Shown one piece after another: positions 1 through 6,529 of a stretch of DNA of 6,529 nucleotides. Position 1 is the stretch's first letter. The number at the start of each line of letters is the position of its first letter. A program made the translations under genes and the position numbers. Source of the stretch: JBCDBH01 sp039184055 (GTDB lineage Bacteria > Acidobacteriota > Thermoanaerobaculia > Multivoradales > J023); contig JBCDBH010000332.1 of NCBI GenBank assembly GCA_039184055.1, forward strand, positions 1 through 6,529, in the 5' to 3' direction. Below the pieces are notes generated by a model, which worked only from the letters and a program-made list of their open reading frames with translations, did no database searches and had not been told where the DNA came from.

Positions 1-1
1 C

Positions 2-1273
2 GGGCTGGTGGTCTTTCTCCAGCTGTCTCGTACTGAGATCCAGCGCTCGTTGACGCATGGCGGTCGAGTCCAAACGTCGGGCTTCGCAGGCAAGCGCCTG
101 CGCCACGCCATCGTAGTCGCGGAGATCGCCGTCGCCCTGGTGCTGTTGATCGGTACGGGTCTACTGCTTCGCAGCTTCAGCCAGCTGCTCGCCGTCGATC
201 CGGGATTCGATGCCGCCGATGGTGCCGTCATCGAAACGCACGTGTGGAGCCGCTATGCGACCGAGGAAGAACGCGCACTGTTCTTCGCCAACTCGCTCGC
301 CGCCATCGTCGCGCTGCCGGGTGTCGAATCGGCGGGAGCAGTGTCCTCGTTGCCATTCCTCCCGACCCGGATCGACAAGAACAATGCTTTCGGCATTGTC
401 GGTCGACCCGCTCCGACTCCTGCCGATCAACCGGTCGGCTTTCACAGCGTGGTGACGCCGGGCTATTTCGAAGCCATGGGTATCCCGCTGCGACGCGGAC
501 GTTTGTTCACCAAGCTCGACGCTGCCGAGGGTGCCTACGTGGCGTTGATCAACGAAACCATGAGAGACCGCTATTGGCCCGAGGTCGATCCGATCGGTGC
601 GTCGATCGTTGTGCGGTCGATGGGGCCGGCCAGGTTGCACGAGATTGTCGGTGTGGTGGGCGACGTGCGTCATGCCGGTCTCGATCGCTCGCCACGCGCC
701 GAGCTCTTCGTGCCGCATCGTCAGAATCCGACGGGGTCGATGACGTATTTCATCCGTCCCTCCGATCCAGAGACGCCGATTCTGGAAAGCGTGCGGCGTG
801 CCATGTGGTCGGTCGACAAAGATCTCGCCATCTCGACCGCCACGACCCTGCGCGATCTCATGGCCGAGTCGGTCGCCGAACGCCGACTGAGCCTCTACCT
901 ATTTTCAGCATTCGCCGCGATCGCCTTGGCCCTGGCGGCCATCGGTGTCTACAGCTTGATCCGGTTCACGACCATGCAGACGGCGCGCGAGATCGGTCTG
1001 CGCATGGCGATCGGGGCGACCGGATGGGACATTGTCCGTTTGGTTCTGGGGAAGAAGTTGTTGTTGATTGCTTGCGGTTTGGTGCTCGGTGGCGTCGGTG
1101 CCTACGTCCTGAGCCGATTCATGGCCAGCTTGCTCTATGGCGTGACACCGACCGACGGTAGGACCTTCACCGCCATGGCGCTGCTCTTGGCGGTAGTTGC
1201 CCTGGTAGCGAGCTATATCCCGGTACGGCGAATCATCGATGGCGAGCCGATGCGGGTGCTACGCGATGAATGA
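2..1273 (+). CDS. FtsX/MacB-type ABC permease of the orphan (ADOP-like) kind, C-terminal part, 5' end outside window
   Basis: This is the last 423 codons of an integral membrane permease. The frame is already open at base 2, and a GTG at base 8 is only an internal valine. Visible order: a membrane helix (about residues 36-58, with the AEIAVALVLLIGTGLLLRS stretch typical of the midpoint of duplicated permeases), a periplasmic MacB-PCD-like domain (about 60-280, with TPGYFEAMGIPLRRGR and EIVGVVGDVRHAGL), then three C-terminal helices of an FtsX domain (about 300-325, 345-368, 393-412). The FtsX motif REIGLRMAIGAT lies at 986-1021 and the tail ends PMRVLRDE. Family knowledge: such permeases lack their own ATPase domain and resemble MacB/LolC, which drive export or lipoprotein extraction by mechanotransmission. 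The LRHAIVVAEIA junction and preceding QLSRTEIQRSLTHGGR match the middle of ADOP proteins of about 800 residues, so roughly half is missing. The substrate is unknown. The family call is firm; the ADOP subtype is likely. Confidence 0.9.
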   Translation, partial: GLVVFLQLSRTEIQRSLTHGGRVQTSGFAGKRLRHAIVVAEIAVALVLLIGTGLLLRSFSQLLAVDPGFDAADGAVIETHVWSRYATEEERALFFANSLAAIVALPGVESAGAVSSLPFLPTRIDKNNAFGIVGRPAPTPADQPVGFHSVVTPGYFEAMGIPLRRGRLFTKLDAAEGAYVALINETMRDRYWPEVDPIGASIVVRSMGPARLHEIVGVVGDVRHAGLDRSPRAELFVPHRQNPTGSMTYFIRPSDPETPILESVRRAMWSVDKDLAISTATTLRDLMAESVAERRLSLYLFSAFAAIALALAAIGVYSLIRFTTMQTAREIGLRMAIGATGWDIVRLVLGKKLLLIACGLVLGGVGAYVLSRFMASLLYGVTPTDGRTFTAMALLLAVVALVASYIPVRRIIDGEPMRVLRDE

Positions 1274-1274
1274 C

Positions 1275-1279
1275 AGGAG
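1275..1279 (+). promoter_or_regulatory. Ribosome binding site (AGGAG) that fixes the start of the ABC exporter gene
   Basis: AGGAG lies just after the permease stop codon. It is 7 bases before GTG 1287, an ideal spacing, but only 1 base before ATG 1281, and it lies inside the reading frame if translation began at ATG 1239 or ATG 1266. This favours GTG 1287 as the true start, leaving a 13-base gap to the permease gene and suggesting one transcript. Confidence 0.65.
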
Positions 1280-1286
1280 AATGAAC

Positions 1287-3101
1287 GTGAGCCAGCAAGA
1301 AGAGCTCGTCGATCACGCCGGTCAGCCTGTGACCGGCTACACCTGGGCCGACATCCGGTTCCTCGCCTGGGAGCACAAGAAGGAGATCTTCTTGGCCCAG
1401 CCTCTGGCGATCCTGGCGATGGTGGCCGACGTGCTGATGCCGTTGCTGTTTCCCGTTTTGGTCGACGAGGTGTTGCTCGGCACACCTGGACCTGTGGTGC
1501 CGGTGTTGCAGTCGATCTTGCCGGCCGGCTGGCATACTCCGATCGCTTACATTCTTCTGATGCTCGCCGCGACCTTTACCTTGCGTATGCTGTCACTCCT
1601 ATTCAAGGTACTCCAGGCGCGGCTGTTCTCGATCGTGTCGAAGGACATCATCTACCAGTTGCGTCAGACGCTGCTCGGGCGTCTCAAACGGATCTCGATG
1701 GCCGAGTACGAAACGCTCGGGAGCGGAGGCATGGCGTCGCGCTACGTCACCGATCTCGACACCATCGACCGCTTTGTCGGACCGACGCTGAGCCGATTGT
1801 TGGTGTCGGCGCTCACCTTGGTCGGTGTCGCGATCATTCTGCTGTGGCTGCATTGGCAGCTGGCGCTGATCATCCTTTTTTTCAACCCGATCGTGATTTG
1901 GATCACGACCCTCTTGGGGCGCTGGATCAAAGAGCTGAAACGGCGTGAGAACGAGGCGGTGGAGGACTTCCAGGGGGCGCTCACCGAAACCCTCGATGGC
2001 ATCCAGCAGATTCGCGCCAGCAATCGTGAAGACTTCTACGTCGACAATCTCGTCGACCAGGCCCGTGAGGTCCGCGATCACGCGGCGCGTTTCAAATGGC
2101 AGAGTGACGCCGCGACCCGCTTGAGCTTCGTGGTGTTCATCTTCGGTACCGATGTTTTTCGCGCAACCTCGATGTTGATGGTGTTGTTTTCGGATTTATC
2201 GGTAGGCGAGATGATCGCGGTGTTCAGCTATTTGTGGTCGATGATGTCGCCGGTGCAAGAGCTGCTCAACATGCACTACGGCTATTTTGCCGCGCGTGGC
2301 GCGCTCGGTCGGATCAATCGTCTTCTCGGTCTCGGTCTCGAGCCTCGCTACCCCAATCAGCGCAATCCCTTTGCCGATCAACGGGCGGTCGACATTCAGA
2401 TCGATGACGTGCACTTCGCCTATACCGCCGAACAGCCGATTCTGGATGGCGTCACATTGCACGTCGAGGCAGGTGAGCGGGTGGCTCTGGTCGGTGCGAG
2501 CGGTGGGGGCAAGTCGACCCTCGTTCAGGCGCTGATCGGTTTGTATCCGATCGATTCCGGTGGTATCGCATACGGTGGAGTGCCGCTCGAAGAGATCGGT
2601 CTCGACGTTGTCCGTGAGCATGTCACCACCGTCTTGCAACAACCGGCGATTTTCAATACGACCCTTCGCGACAATCTCACGCTCGGTCGTGAACGCAGCG
2701 ACCGGCAGGTGCGGGACGCCCTCGAGATGGCTCAATTGACGCAGGTGGTCGAGGAGCTTCCCGACGGCCTCGATGCTGTGCTCGGGCGCAACGGGATCCG
2801 CTTCTCGGGCGGTCAGCGTCAGCGGTTGGCCATTGCTCGGATGATGCTGGGTGATCCGAGCGTGGTCATCATGGACGAGGCGACTTCGGCGATCGATGTC
2901 GAGACCGAGCAGCGTTTGTACGAGTCGATCCGAGACTTTCTCGCCGCCCGTACGACCCTGATCATTTCTCACCGACTGAGCGCTGTGAAACAGGTCGATC
3001 GAGCGTTGGTATTCGAATCGGGGCGGATCATCGAGCAAGGCTCCCACGACGAGCTGATCCGTCACGGTGGGCTTTACGCCAATCTCTACGGGGCGAATTG
3101 A
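1287..3101 (+). CDS. Type I ABC exporter half-transporter (MsbA/ABCB-like, fused membrane and ATPase domains)
   Basis: This encodes a complete 604-residue inner-membrane exporter subunit that would work as a homodimer or heterodimer, using ATP to flip or expel a substrate that cannot be named from sequence. Residues about 34-315 are the six-helix ABC transmembrane domain, with hydrophobic stretches near 34-58, 86-107, 165-205 (two helices) and 270-315 (two helices). The ATPase domain follows with every catalytic element present: A-loop Tyr379, Walker A GASGGGKST (403-411, Lys409), Q-loop Gln451/452, signature FSGGQ (506-510, Phe in place of the usual Leu), Walker B VVIMDE with Asp530 and catalytic Glu531, D-loop SAID, and H-loop His562. 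The intact Glu and His predict full ATPase activity. Length is normal for the family. GTG 1287 was chosen for its ribosome binding site; ATG 1239, 1266 and 1281 are alternatives. It lies 13 bases after the permease, but type I exporters do not need an FtsX permease, so co-function is not implied. Confidence 0.95.
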   Translation: MSQQEELVDHAGQPVTGYTWADIRFLAWEHKKEIFLAQPLAILAMVADVLMPLLFPVLVDEVLLGTPGPVVPVLQSILPAGWHTPIAYILLMLAATFTLRMLSLLFKVLQARLFSIVSKDIIYQLRQTLLGRLKRISMAEYETLGSGGMASRYVTDLDTIDRFVGPTLSRLLVSALTLVGVAIILLWLHWQLALIILFFNPIVIWITTLLGRWIKELKRRENEAVEDFQGALTETLDGIQQIRASNREDFYVDNLVDQAREVRDHAARFKWQSDAATRLSFVVFIFGTDVFRATSMLMVLFSDLSVGEMIAVFSYLWSMMSPVQELLNMHYGYFAARGALGRINRLLGLGLEPRYPNQRNPFADQRAVDIQIDDVHFAYTAEQPILDGVTLHVEAGERVALVGASGGGKSTLVQALIGLYPIDSGGIAYGGVPLEEIGLDVVREHVTTVLQQPAIFNTTLRDNLTLGRERSDRQVRDALEMAQLTQVVEELPDGLDAVLGRNGIRFSGGQRQRLAIARMMLGDPSVVIMDEATSAIDVETEQRLYESIRDFLAARTTLIISHRLSAVKQVDRALVFESGRIIEQGSHDELIRHGGLYANLYGAN

Positions 3102-3129
3102 CACGCGCACCGACGGGTCCGACTTGAAT
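3098..3129 (+). promoter_or_regulatory. Weak promoter candidate (TTGACA with poor -10) at the end of the ABC gene
   Basis: A perfect TTGACA (3098-3103) overlaps the ABC gene stop codon. The best -10 match is TTGAAT (3124-3129, 4 of 6) at a 20-base spacing, longer than the usual 16-18. At a 17-base spacing the hexamer is GACTTG, which is not -10-like. The match may be chance, and the sigma factor preferences of this organism are unknown. Confidence 0.2.
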
Positions 3130-3161
3130 AACTCATGTCGGTGGACGGGGAGAGCCTCGAC

Positions 3162-3180
3162 CCTCATCGGAACCTCATCG
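3162..3180 (+). repeat. Short direct repeat, two copies of CCTCATCG 11 bases apart
   Basis: CCTCATCG occurs at 3162-3169 and again at 3173-3180, so the copies are offset by 11 bases, about one helical turn. It sits in the 125-base gap upstream of the membrane ATPase gene, where two half-sites for a regulator could lie. Eight-base repeats also arise by chance, and no regulator gene is visible here. Confidence 0.35.
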
Positions 3181-3190
3181 TTTCCTCGTG

Positions 3191-3205
3191 TCGCCGCGGC
3201 GGCGA
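3191..3205. repeat. Perfect inverted repeat, 7-bp arms around one base
   Basis: TCGCCGC at 3191-3197 and GCGGCGA at 3199-3205 are exact reverse complements around G3198. As RNA it could form only a 5-bp stem with a 5-base loop. No run of T follows, so it is not an intrinsic terminator. It lies about 20 bases upstream of the preferred ATG 3227 and could be a dimeric operator or a local effect of GC-rich sequence. The function is a guess. Confidence 0.3.
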
Positions 3206-3213
3206 CGACGGAT

Positions 3214-3219
3214 GATAAT
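3214..3219 (+). promoter_or_regulatory. Possible -10 element (GATAAT) giving a nearly leaderless transcript
   Basis: GATAAT matches 5 of 6 bases of TATAAT and is one of the few AT-rich spots in the gap. Transcription from it would begin near 3226-3227, on or next to the preferred ATG 3227. No clear purine-rich ribosome binding site precedes ATG 3212 or ATG 3227, which would fit leaderless translation. There is no good -35 at the expected distance (TCGCCG, 3 of 6). Confidence 0.25.
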
Positions 3220-3226
3220 CGGTGTC

Positions 3227-5653
3227 ATGGTGGCTCGATCCAAATCGTTGCGACGTCGTGTGGCGGTCGTTCTGTGGTTGCTCGGTGTGTTCGCGGCGAC
3301 GCAGTCGTGGGCGGATCGTTGGTATATCCACTATGACCGGGCGGAGACGGCGCTGGAGGCTGAGGATTGGCGTCTGGCTGTGGAGGAGCTGAATCAGGCG
3401 ATCGAGCGGCGTGCTGATTCGGGGGCGCGGGTGCGGTCGTATGGGATGAATCTTGTCGACTATTTTCCTTATTTCAAGCTCGGCATCGCGTATGTAGAGC
3501 TGGATGAGGTGGAGGCGGCGCTTCAGGCTTTCGATACGGAGGAGCGTCTCGGCGCGGTGACGGGCTCTTCAGACGCGGCGCGGTCGATGGCGGGATATCG
3601 CGAACGCGCGGAGCAGCTTCAGGTGGCGGCGGCGATGTCGGTGGAGGCGCGGCGCGAGGAGGTGGTGCGGGAGGAGCTGGCGGCGGCTCGGGAGCGGGCG
3701 GACGAGGGCGACTATGAGTCGGCGATGGCGGCGCTCGATCGGGTGTTGGCGGTGTCGCCGGATCATCCGGAAGCCCAGGTGTTGATGGACTCGGTGCGTC
3801 AGCAAGCGGCTGCTGCAGCGGCGGTCGACCGGACGCAAACCGAGGTGGCCGAGCTCGCCGAGGCGGCGCGGGTCGATATGGAAAACGGTTCGCCACGGCT
3901 GGCGGCGGTAAAGCTCCGGCGTGCGCTGCGGTTGAGCGGCAATACCGCGGGTACGGGTGATTCGTTTGACGGTAGCGAGATTCGCACTGCGCTCGATGGA
4001 GCAGAGCAGGCGGTGCGTGAGGAGATCGCGGCGGAGGATCGCGCCGAGTCGATCACCCGAGCGCTCGAGGCGGCGCGGGTTTATGTCGCGCGGGGCGAGC
4101 TCGATGCGGCGCAGACCGAGCTCGAGGTGGTCGCTGCGCTCGATCCGAACAATGCCGACGCGGCGACGCTGCGTCGTTCGATCGCGACGGCCCGCGACGA
4201 GGCGCGCACGCAGGCGGTGCTCGAAGGTGGTTTGGCCGAGGCGACGGCGTTTTTGACGGCGGGCAATCCGGAAGCGGCGCTTCGGGAGGCCAATCTCTTG
4301 CTCGCCACGGAGCCGGGCAATGCTGCCTTGCTCGACGTGATCCAGCGGGCCTATCGGGAGCTCAATCGGGAGCTGCTCGGCGCGTCGGCGCGTGAAAATT
4401 TGCCCCCGGCGATTCGCTTTGCCGATCGGCGAACGACCACCGCCGAGGGTACGGCGGCGGAGGTCGTAACGGTAGAAGTCGTGACGGCAGAGCGTTTTCG
4501 GCTCACCGGCGTGGTGATCGATCAGAGCGAAGTGACGCTGGTCGCCGAGGACGATCGTGGCCAGCCGGTCGAGCTCGATCAGCAGAGTCAGGTGATCGGC
4601 GACGATGTGCTCACCGAGTTTTCGCTGGCGCATCGTCTTGACGAAGGATCCACTAGTCTGCGAGTGATCGCCACCGATGCCGAAGGCGTGTCGTCGAGCA
4701 GTGTGTACCAGGTCGAATACCGTCCGCCCTGGTATGTCCGGCCGATCTGGCGCTGGGGAGCGGTGGGTTTCGTCGCGCTCATCGGACTCGGGGTGGTCGC
4801 TTTACGGAGTCGATCGCGTTATCGACGGCTGCGTCGACGCTTCAATCCCTATGTCGCCGGTGGACCGGTCTTTGATCGCGAGCTCTTCTTCGGCCGTGAG
4901 CCGATCGTGCAGCGGGTGCTCGAGGCGGTTCACAACAACAGTCTCTTGCTTCACGGCGAACGACGCATCGGCAAGACGTCGTTGCTGCACCAGATCAAAC
5001 ACCGTCTCGCCACGCTCGACGATCCCGAGTACCGCTTCTATCCGGTCTATGTCGATCTCCAGGGGGTGCTCGAAGAACGCTTTTTCGCGGTGCTGGCCGA
5101 GGCGCTTTTCGACGAGCTGGCGCCGGTTCTCGGGAGCGAGTTTGCCGAGCCTTCGACGCCGCTCGACGAGAGCTACCGTCATCACCATCTTCAGGCGGAT
5201 CTCCGCCGGCTGATCCGCGCGCTTCGAGAGTCGGGCGATCGTCACGTCAAGGTGGTGCTGTTGATCGACGAGGTCGACGAGCTCAACCACTACGACCCAC
5301 GCACCAACCAACGCCTGCGGAGTCTGTTCATGAAGAGTTTCGCCGAGCATCTGACGGCGGTGGTGGCGGGGGTGCGGATCCGTCGGGAGTGGGATCGTGA
5401 AGGCAGCCCCTGGTACAACTTTTTCGAGGAGATCGAGGTCGAAGGCATCGGTACGGATGAAGCACGACGTCTGGTGACGCAACCGATTCGCGGGGTGTTT
5501 CGCGTCCGACCCGAGGCGGCCGAACGGATCGTCACCCTCGCCGAGCACAAGCCCTATCGCATCCAGAAGTTGTGCTTGGCTTTGGTCAACCGGCTGCACG
5601 ACCAGGGACGGACGACGGTCACCGTCGAAGATGTGGAAGCGGTGTGGTCGTGA
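3227..5653 (+). CDS. Membrane-spanning sensor-like ATPase: signal peptide, periplasmic TPR-like repeats, beta domain, one membrane helix, cytoplasmic STAND/AAA-like ATPase
   Basis: This is an 808-residue protein with no recognised gene name. Residues 1-29 look like a Sec signal peptide: basic start (RSKSLRRR), hydrophobic core (VAVVLWLLGVFAA), and SWA|D cleavage. Helical TPR-like repeats follow near 33-62, 80-111, 151-185, 206-245, 275-330 and 336-370, several ending in TPR-style turns such as LDPNNADA and TEPGNAA. Residues about 392-500 resemble an Ig-like beta sandwich (SLRVIATDAEG), ending in PPWYVRP. The only later membrane helix is about 509-527, followed by RSRSRYRRLRRRF; by the positive-inside rule the C-terminal part is cytoplasmic. 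The ATPase has FFGRE (554-558), Walker A GERRIGKTS (577-585, Lys583), Walker B VVLLIDE (Asp681, Glu682), sensor-like VVAGVRI, and a helical C-terminal part with HKPYRIQKLC (from 774). The start at ATG 3227 was chosen for the signal peptide; GTG 3188 and ATG 3212 would add up to 13 residues. The role is inferred to be signal reception outside and nucleotide-driven switching inside. Ligand and output are unknown. Confidence 0.88.
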   Translation: MVARSKSLRRRVAVVLWLLGVFAATQSWADRWYIHYDRAETALEAEDWRLAVEELNQAIERRADSGARVRSYGMNLVDYFPYFKLGIAYVELDEVEAALQAFDTEERLGAVTGSSDAARSMAGYRERAEQLQVAAAMSVEARREEVVREELAAARERADEGDYESAMAALDRVLAVSPDHPEAQVLMDSVRQQAAAAAAVDRTQTEVAELAEAARVDMENGSPRLAAVKLRRALRLSGNTAGTGDSFDGSEIRTALDGAEQAVREEIAAEDRAESITRALEAARVYVARGELDAAQTELEVVAALDPNNADAATLRRSIATARDEARTQAVLEGGLAEATAFLTAGNPEAALREANLLLATEPGNAALLDVIQRAYRELNRELLGASARENLPPAIRFADRRTTTAEGTAAEVVTVEVVTAERFRLTGVVIDQSEVTLVAEDDRGQPVELDQQSQVIGDDVLTEFSLAHRLDEGSTSLRVIATDAEGVSSSSVYQVEYRPPWYVRPIWRWGAVGFVALIGLGVVALRSRSRYRRLRRRFNPYVAGGPVFDRELFFGREPIVQRVLEAVHNNSLLLHGERRIGKTSLLHQIKHRLATLDDPEYRFYPVYVDLQGVLEERFFAVLAEALFDELAPVLGSEFAEPSTPLDESYRHHHLQADLRRLIRALRESGDRHVKVVLLIDEVDELNHYDPRTNQRLRSLFMKSFAEHLTAVVAGVRIRREWDREGSPWYNFFEEIEVEGIGTDEARRLVTQPIRGVFRVRPEAAERIVTLAEHKPYRIQKLCLALVNRLHDQGRTTVTVEDVEAVWS
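5650..5653 (+). promoter_or_regulatory. GTGA stop-start overlap coupling the two ATPase genes
   Basis: The TGA stop of the membrane ATPase (5651-5653) overlaps the GTG start of the next gene (5650-5652). The only upstream purine-rich stretch is GGAAG (5635-5639), 10 bases before the start. Such overlaps usually mean translational coupling and similar amounts of both proteins, which suits partners of one complex. Confidence 0.7.
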
Positions 5654-6529
5654 AGCGCTCGCCGTATGTCATCGGTCAGTGGGTGCGTGACGAGCGCTTC
5701 TATGGTCGTTGCGACCTGCTCGATGAGCTGGCCGAGGCTCGTAGCGGATCGTTTTGGCTGGCCGGTCTGCGGCGGATCGGCAAGACCTCGGTGCTCCGTC
5801 AGCTCGAACGCCGAGTCACGGCGACCCACGAGCTGGCGCTGTATTGGGATGTGGAAGACGCCGACGATGTCGCCGGTCTCGGCTATGGGCTGCGTGACGC
5901 GCTCTACGAGGTCGAGGAGTCGTTCGCCGACGCCGAGATCGATGTCACGACGCTCAACGGCAAGGATGACGATCCCTTCGGCCTGCTCGAAGAGCTCGCT
6001 GAACGGATCAATCGTCGCGGGCGCAAGATGCTTTTTCTGTGGGACGAAGCCGAGGCGCTGCATCGTCTCGACGCCATGGCGCGCCATTGGCTACGCGCCG
6101 CGCTCGAGCGCTTCGACGCGCTGCGGGTGATCGCGGTGTCAGCGCCACGGCTGGTCGAGGGTGAGGATCTCTTCACGGTGCTCGACGCGGCGACGCCCAC
6201 AGCCACGAGGCTCGAACGACGCATTCTCGGCCCTCTCACGCCCGACGCCGCCCTCGCCGTGGTGCGTCAGGATCAGTTGCCGCGCGCCAGTCGACCGGTG
6301 ATCGATCCGGCGACCACGAGCGCCATCGCCCGTCACACCGGTGGTCATCCTTACCTGACCCAGCTGCTCGCCAAGCGCTGGTTGGAATGTGGCGACGTCG
6401 ACATCGCCGTACGCGAGCTGGCGGCCGATCGATCCCTGCGTTTTTTCTTCGAGGTCGACATGTCCTTGATCGACGCCGCGCAGCACGACACCTTGCGCGC
6501 GGTGCAGCGGGGCGACGCGAAGAACCTAG
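5650..6529 (+). CDS. Cytoplasmic STAND/AAA-like P-loop ATPase, paralogue of the upstream ATPase domain, 3' end outside window
   Basis: The frame is open from GTG 5650 to the last full codon (293 residues seen) with no in-frame stop, so the protein continues past the window. There is no signal peptide or membrane helix in the visible part, so it should be cytoplasmic. It opens SPYVIGQWVRDERFYGR; the FYGR (17-20) matches FFGR of the upstream protein. Walker A is GLRRIGKTS (39-47, Lys45), Walker B is MLFLWDE (Asp132, Glu133), a sensor-like strand reads LRVIAVSAPRL (158-168), and GGHPYLTQLL (231-240) is the helical motif common in STAND-type ATPases. Catalytic residues are intact. Family knowledge: ATPases of this kind often carry a C-terminal effector or sensor domain; residues after about 260 may begin one, but it is cut off. 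The four-base overlap with the upstream gene suggests a shared transcript and a physical partnership. The ATPase call is firm; function is unknown. Confidence 0.88.
   Translation, partial: MKRSPYVIGQWVRDERFYGRCDLLDELAEARSGSFWLAGLRRIGKTSVLRQLERRVTATHELALYWDVEDADDVAGLGYGLRDALYEVEESFADAEIDVTTLNGKDDDPFGLLEELAERINRRGRKMLFLWDEAEALHRLDAMARHWLRAALERFDALRVIAVSAPRLVEGEDLFTVLDAATPTATRLERRILGPLTPDAALAVVRQDQLPRASRPVIDPATTSAIARHTGGHPYLTQLLAKRWLECGDVDIAVRELAADRSLRFFFEVDMSLIDAAQHDTLRAVQRGDAKNL

Noticed and set aside
244..1161. Second + strand open frame of 305 codons overlapping the permease gene
   Set aside because: It is Arg- and Cys-rich without domains, and overlaps a frame that matches the FtsX/MacB permease family throughout.
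1239..1286. Upstream starts ATG 1239, 1266 or 1281 for the ABC exporter
   Set aside because: AGGAG at 1275-1279 is placed correctly only for GTG 1287, and the extra residues (rich in Arg/Cys) do not resemble an exporter N-terminus. ATG 1281 would change the product by only two residues.
3117..3146. Possible terminator hairpin after the ABC gene (CCGAC at 3119-3123 with GTCGG at 3137-3141)
   Set aside because: It has only a 5-bp stem with a 13-base loop and no following T run, so it is too weak for an intrinsic terminator.
2196..3167. Minus-strand open frame of 323 codons opposite the ABC ATPase domain
   Set aside because: The + strand here encodes every conserved ABC motif. The reverse frame has no family features and is a shadow of constrained GC-rich coding.
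3569..4633. Long open frame on the minus strand opposite the periplasmic part of the membrane ATPase gene
   Set aside because: It is Arg/His-rich with no recognisable domain, and lies fully opposite a gene with clear domain structure. High GC with few stop codons explains its length.
4646..4657. GGATCCACTAGT, identical to a BamHI-SpeI stretch of common cloning polylinkers
   Set aside because: The match ends there and the sequence stays in frame in a sensible beta-strand segment (EGSTSLRVIATDAEG). A chance match is more likely than vector contamination.
5666..6130. + strand open frame inside the second ATPase gene
   Set aside because: It is out of frame with GTG 5650, which encodes Walker A, Walker B and GGHPY motifs in order. 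The overlapping frame is Ser/Arg-rich with no motif.
6527..6529. TAG at the last three bases as the stop codon of the second ATPase
   Set aside because: It is out of frame: the last complete codon is CTA at 6526-6528, so the gene continues beyond the window.

Overview
The window is GC-rich, densely coding DNA with all four genes on the + strand. A duplicated-type orphan FtsX/MacB-like permease (the 'ADOP' type, characteristic of Acidobacteriota) and the high-GC codon use suggest an acidobacterium or a similar soil or host-associated bacterium. This assignment is an inference from gene families and was not tested by a search.

Region 1 (2-3101) is a transport block. It starts inside a FtsX/MacB-type permease, of which only the C-terminal half is visible. 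Thirteen bases later, after a good AGGAG ribosome binding site, comes a complete type I ABC exporter half-transporter with its membrane domain and ATPase fused. The two belong to different ABC superfamily branches, so they probably share an operon rather than form one complex.

Region 2 (3102-3226) is a 125-base non-coding gap. It has no convincing terminator. It holds a short direct repeat, a perfect 7-bp inverted repeat, and weak promoter-like hexamers, one of which would give a nearly leaderless transcript for the next gene.

Region 3 (3227-6529) is the most interesting part. It encodes two related P-loop ATPases whose reading frames overlap by four bases (GTGA). The first has, in order, a Sec signal peptide, TPR-like helical repeats, a beta-sandwich-like segment, one transmembrane helix with a very basic cytoplasmic edge, and a cytoplasmic STAND/AAA-like ATPase. 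The second is a soluble ATPase with the same RRIGKTS P-loop core, and it runs off the window end. The natural reading is a membrane-spanning sensor ATPase partnered with a cytoplasmic paralogue, which would be a periplasm-to-cytoplasm signalling or switch device. What it senses and what it triggers cannot be read from this window. The missing 3' end of the second ATPase and the genes after it are the key unknowns.
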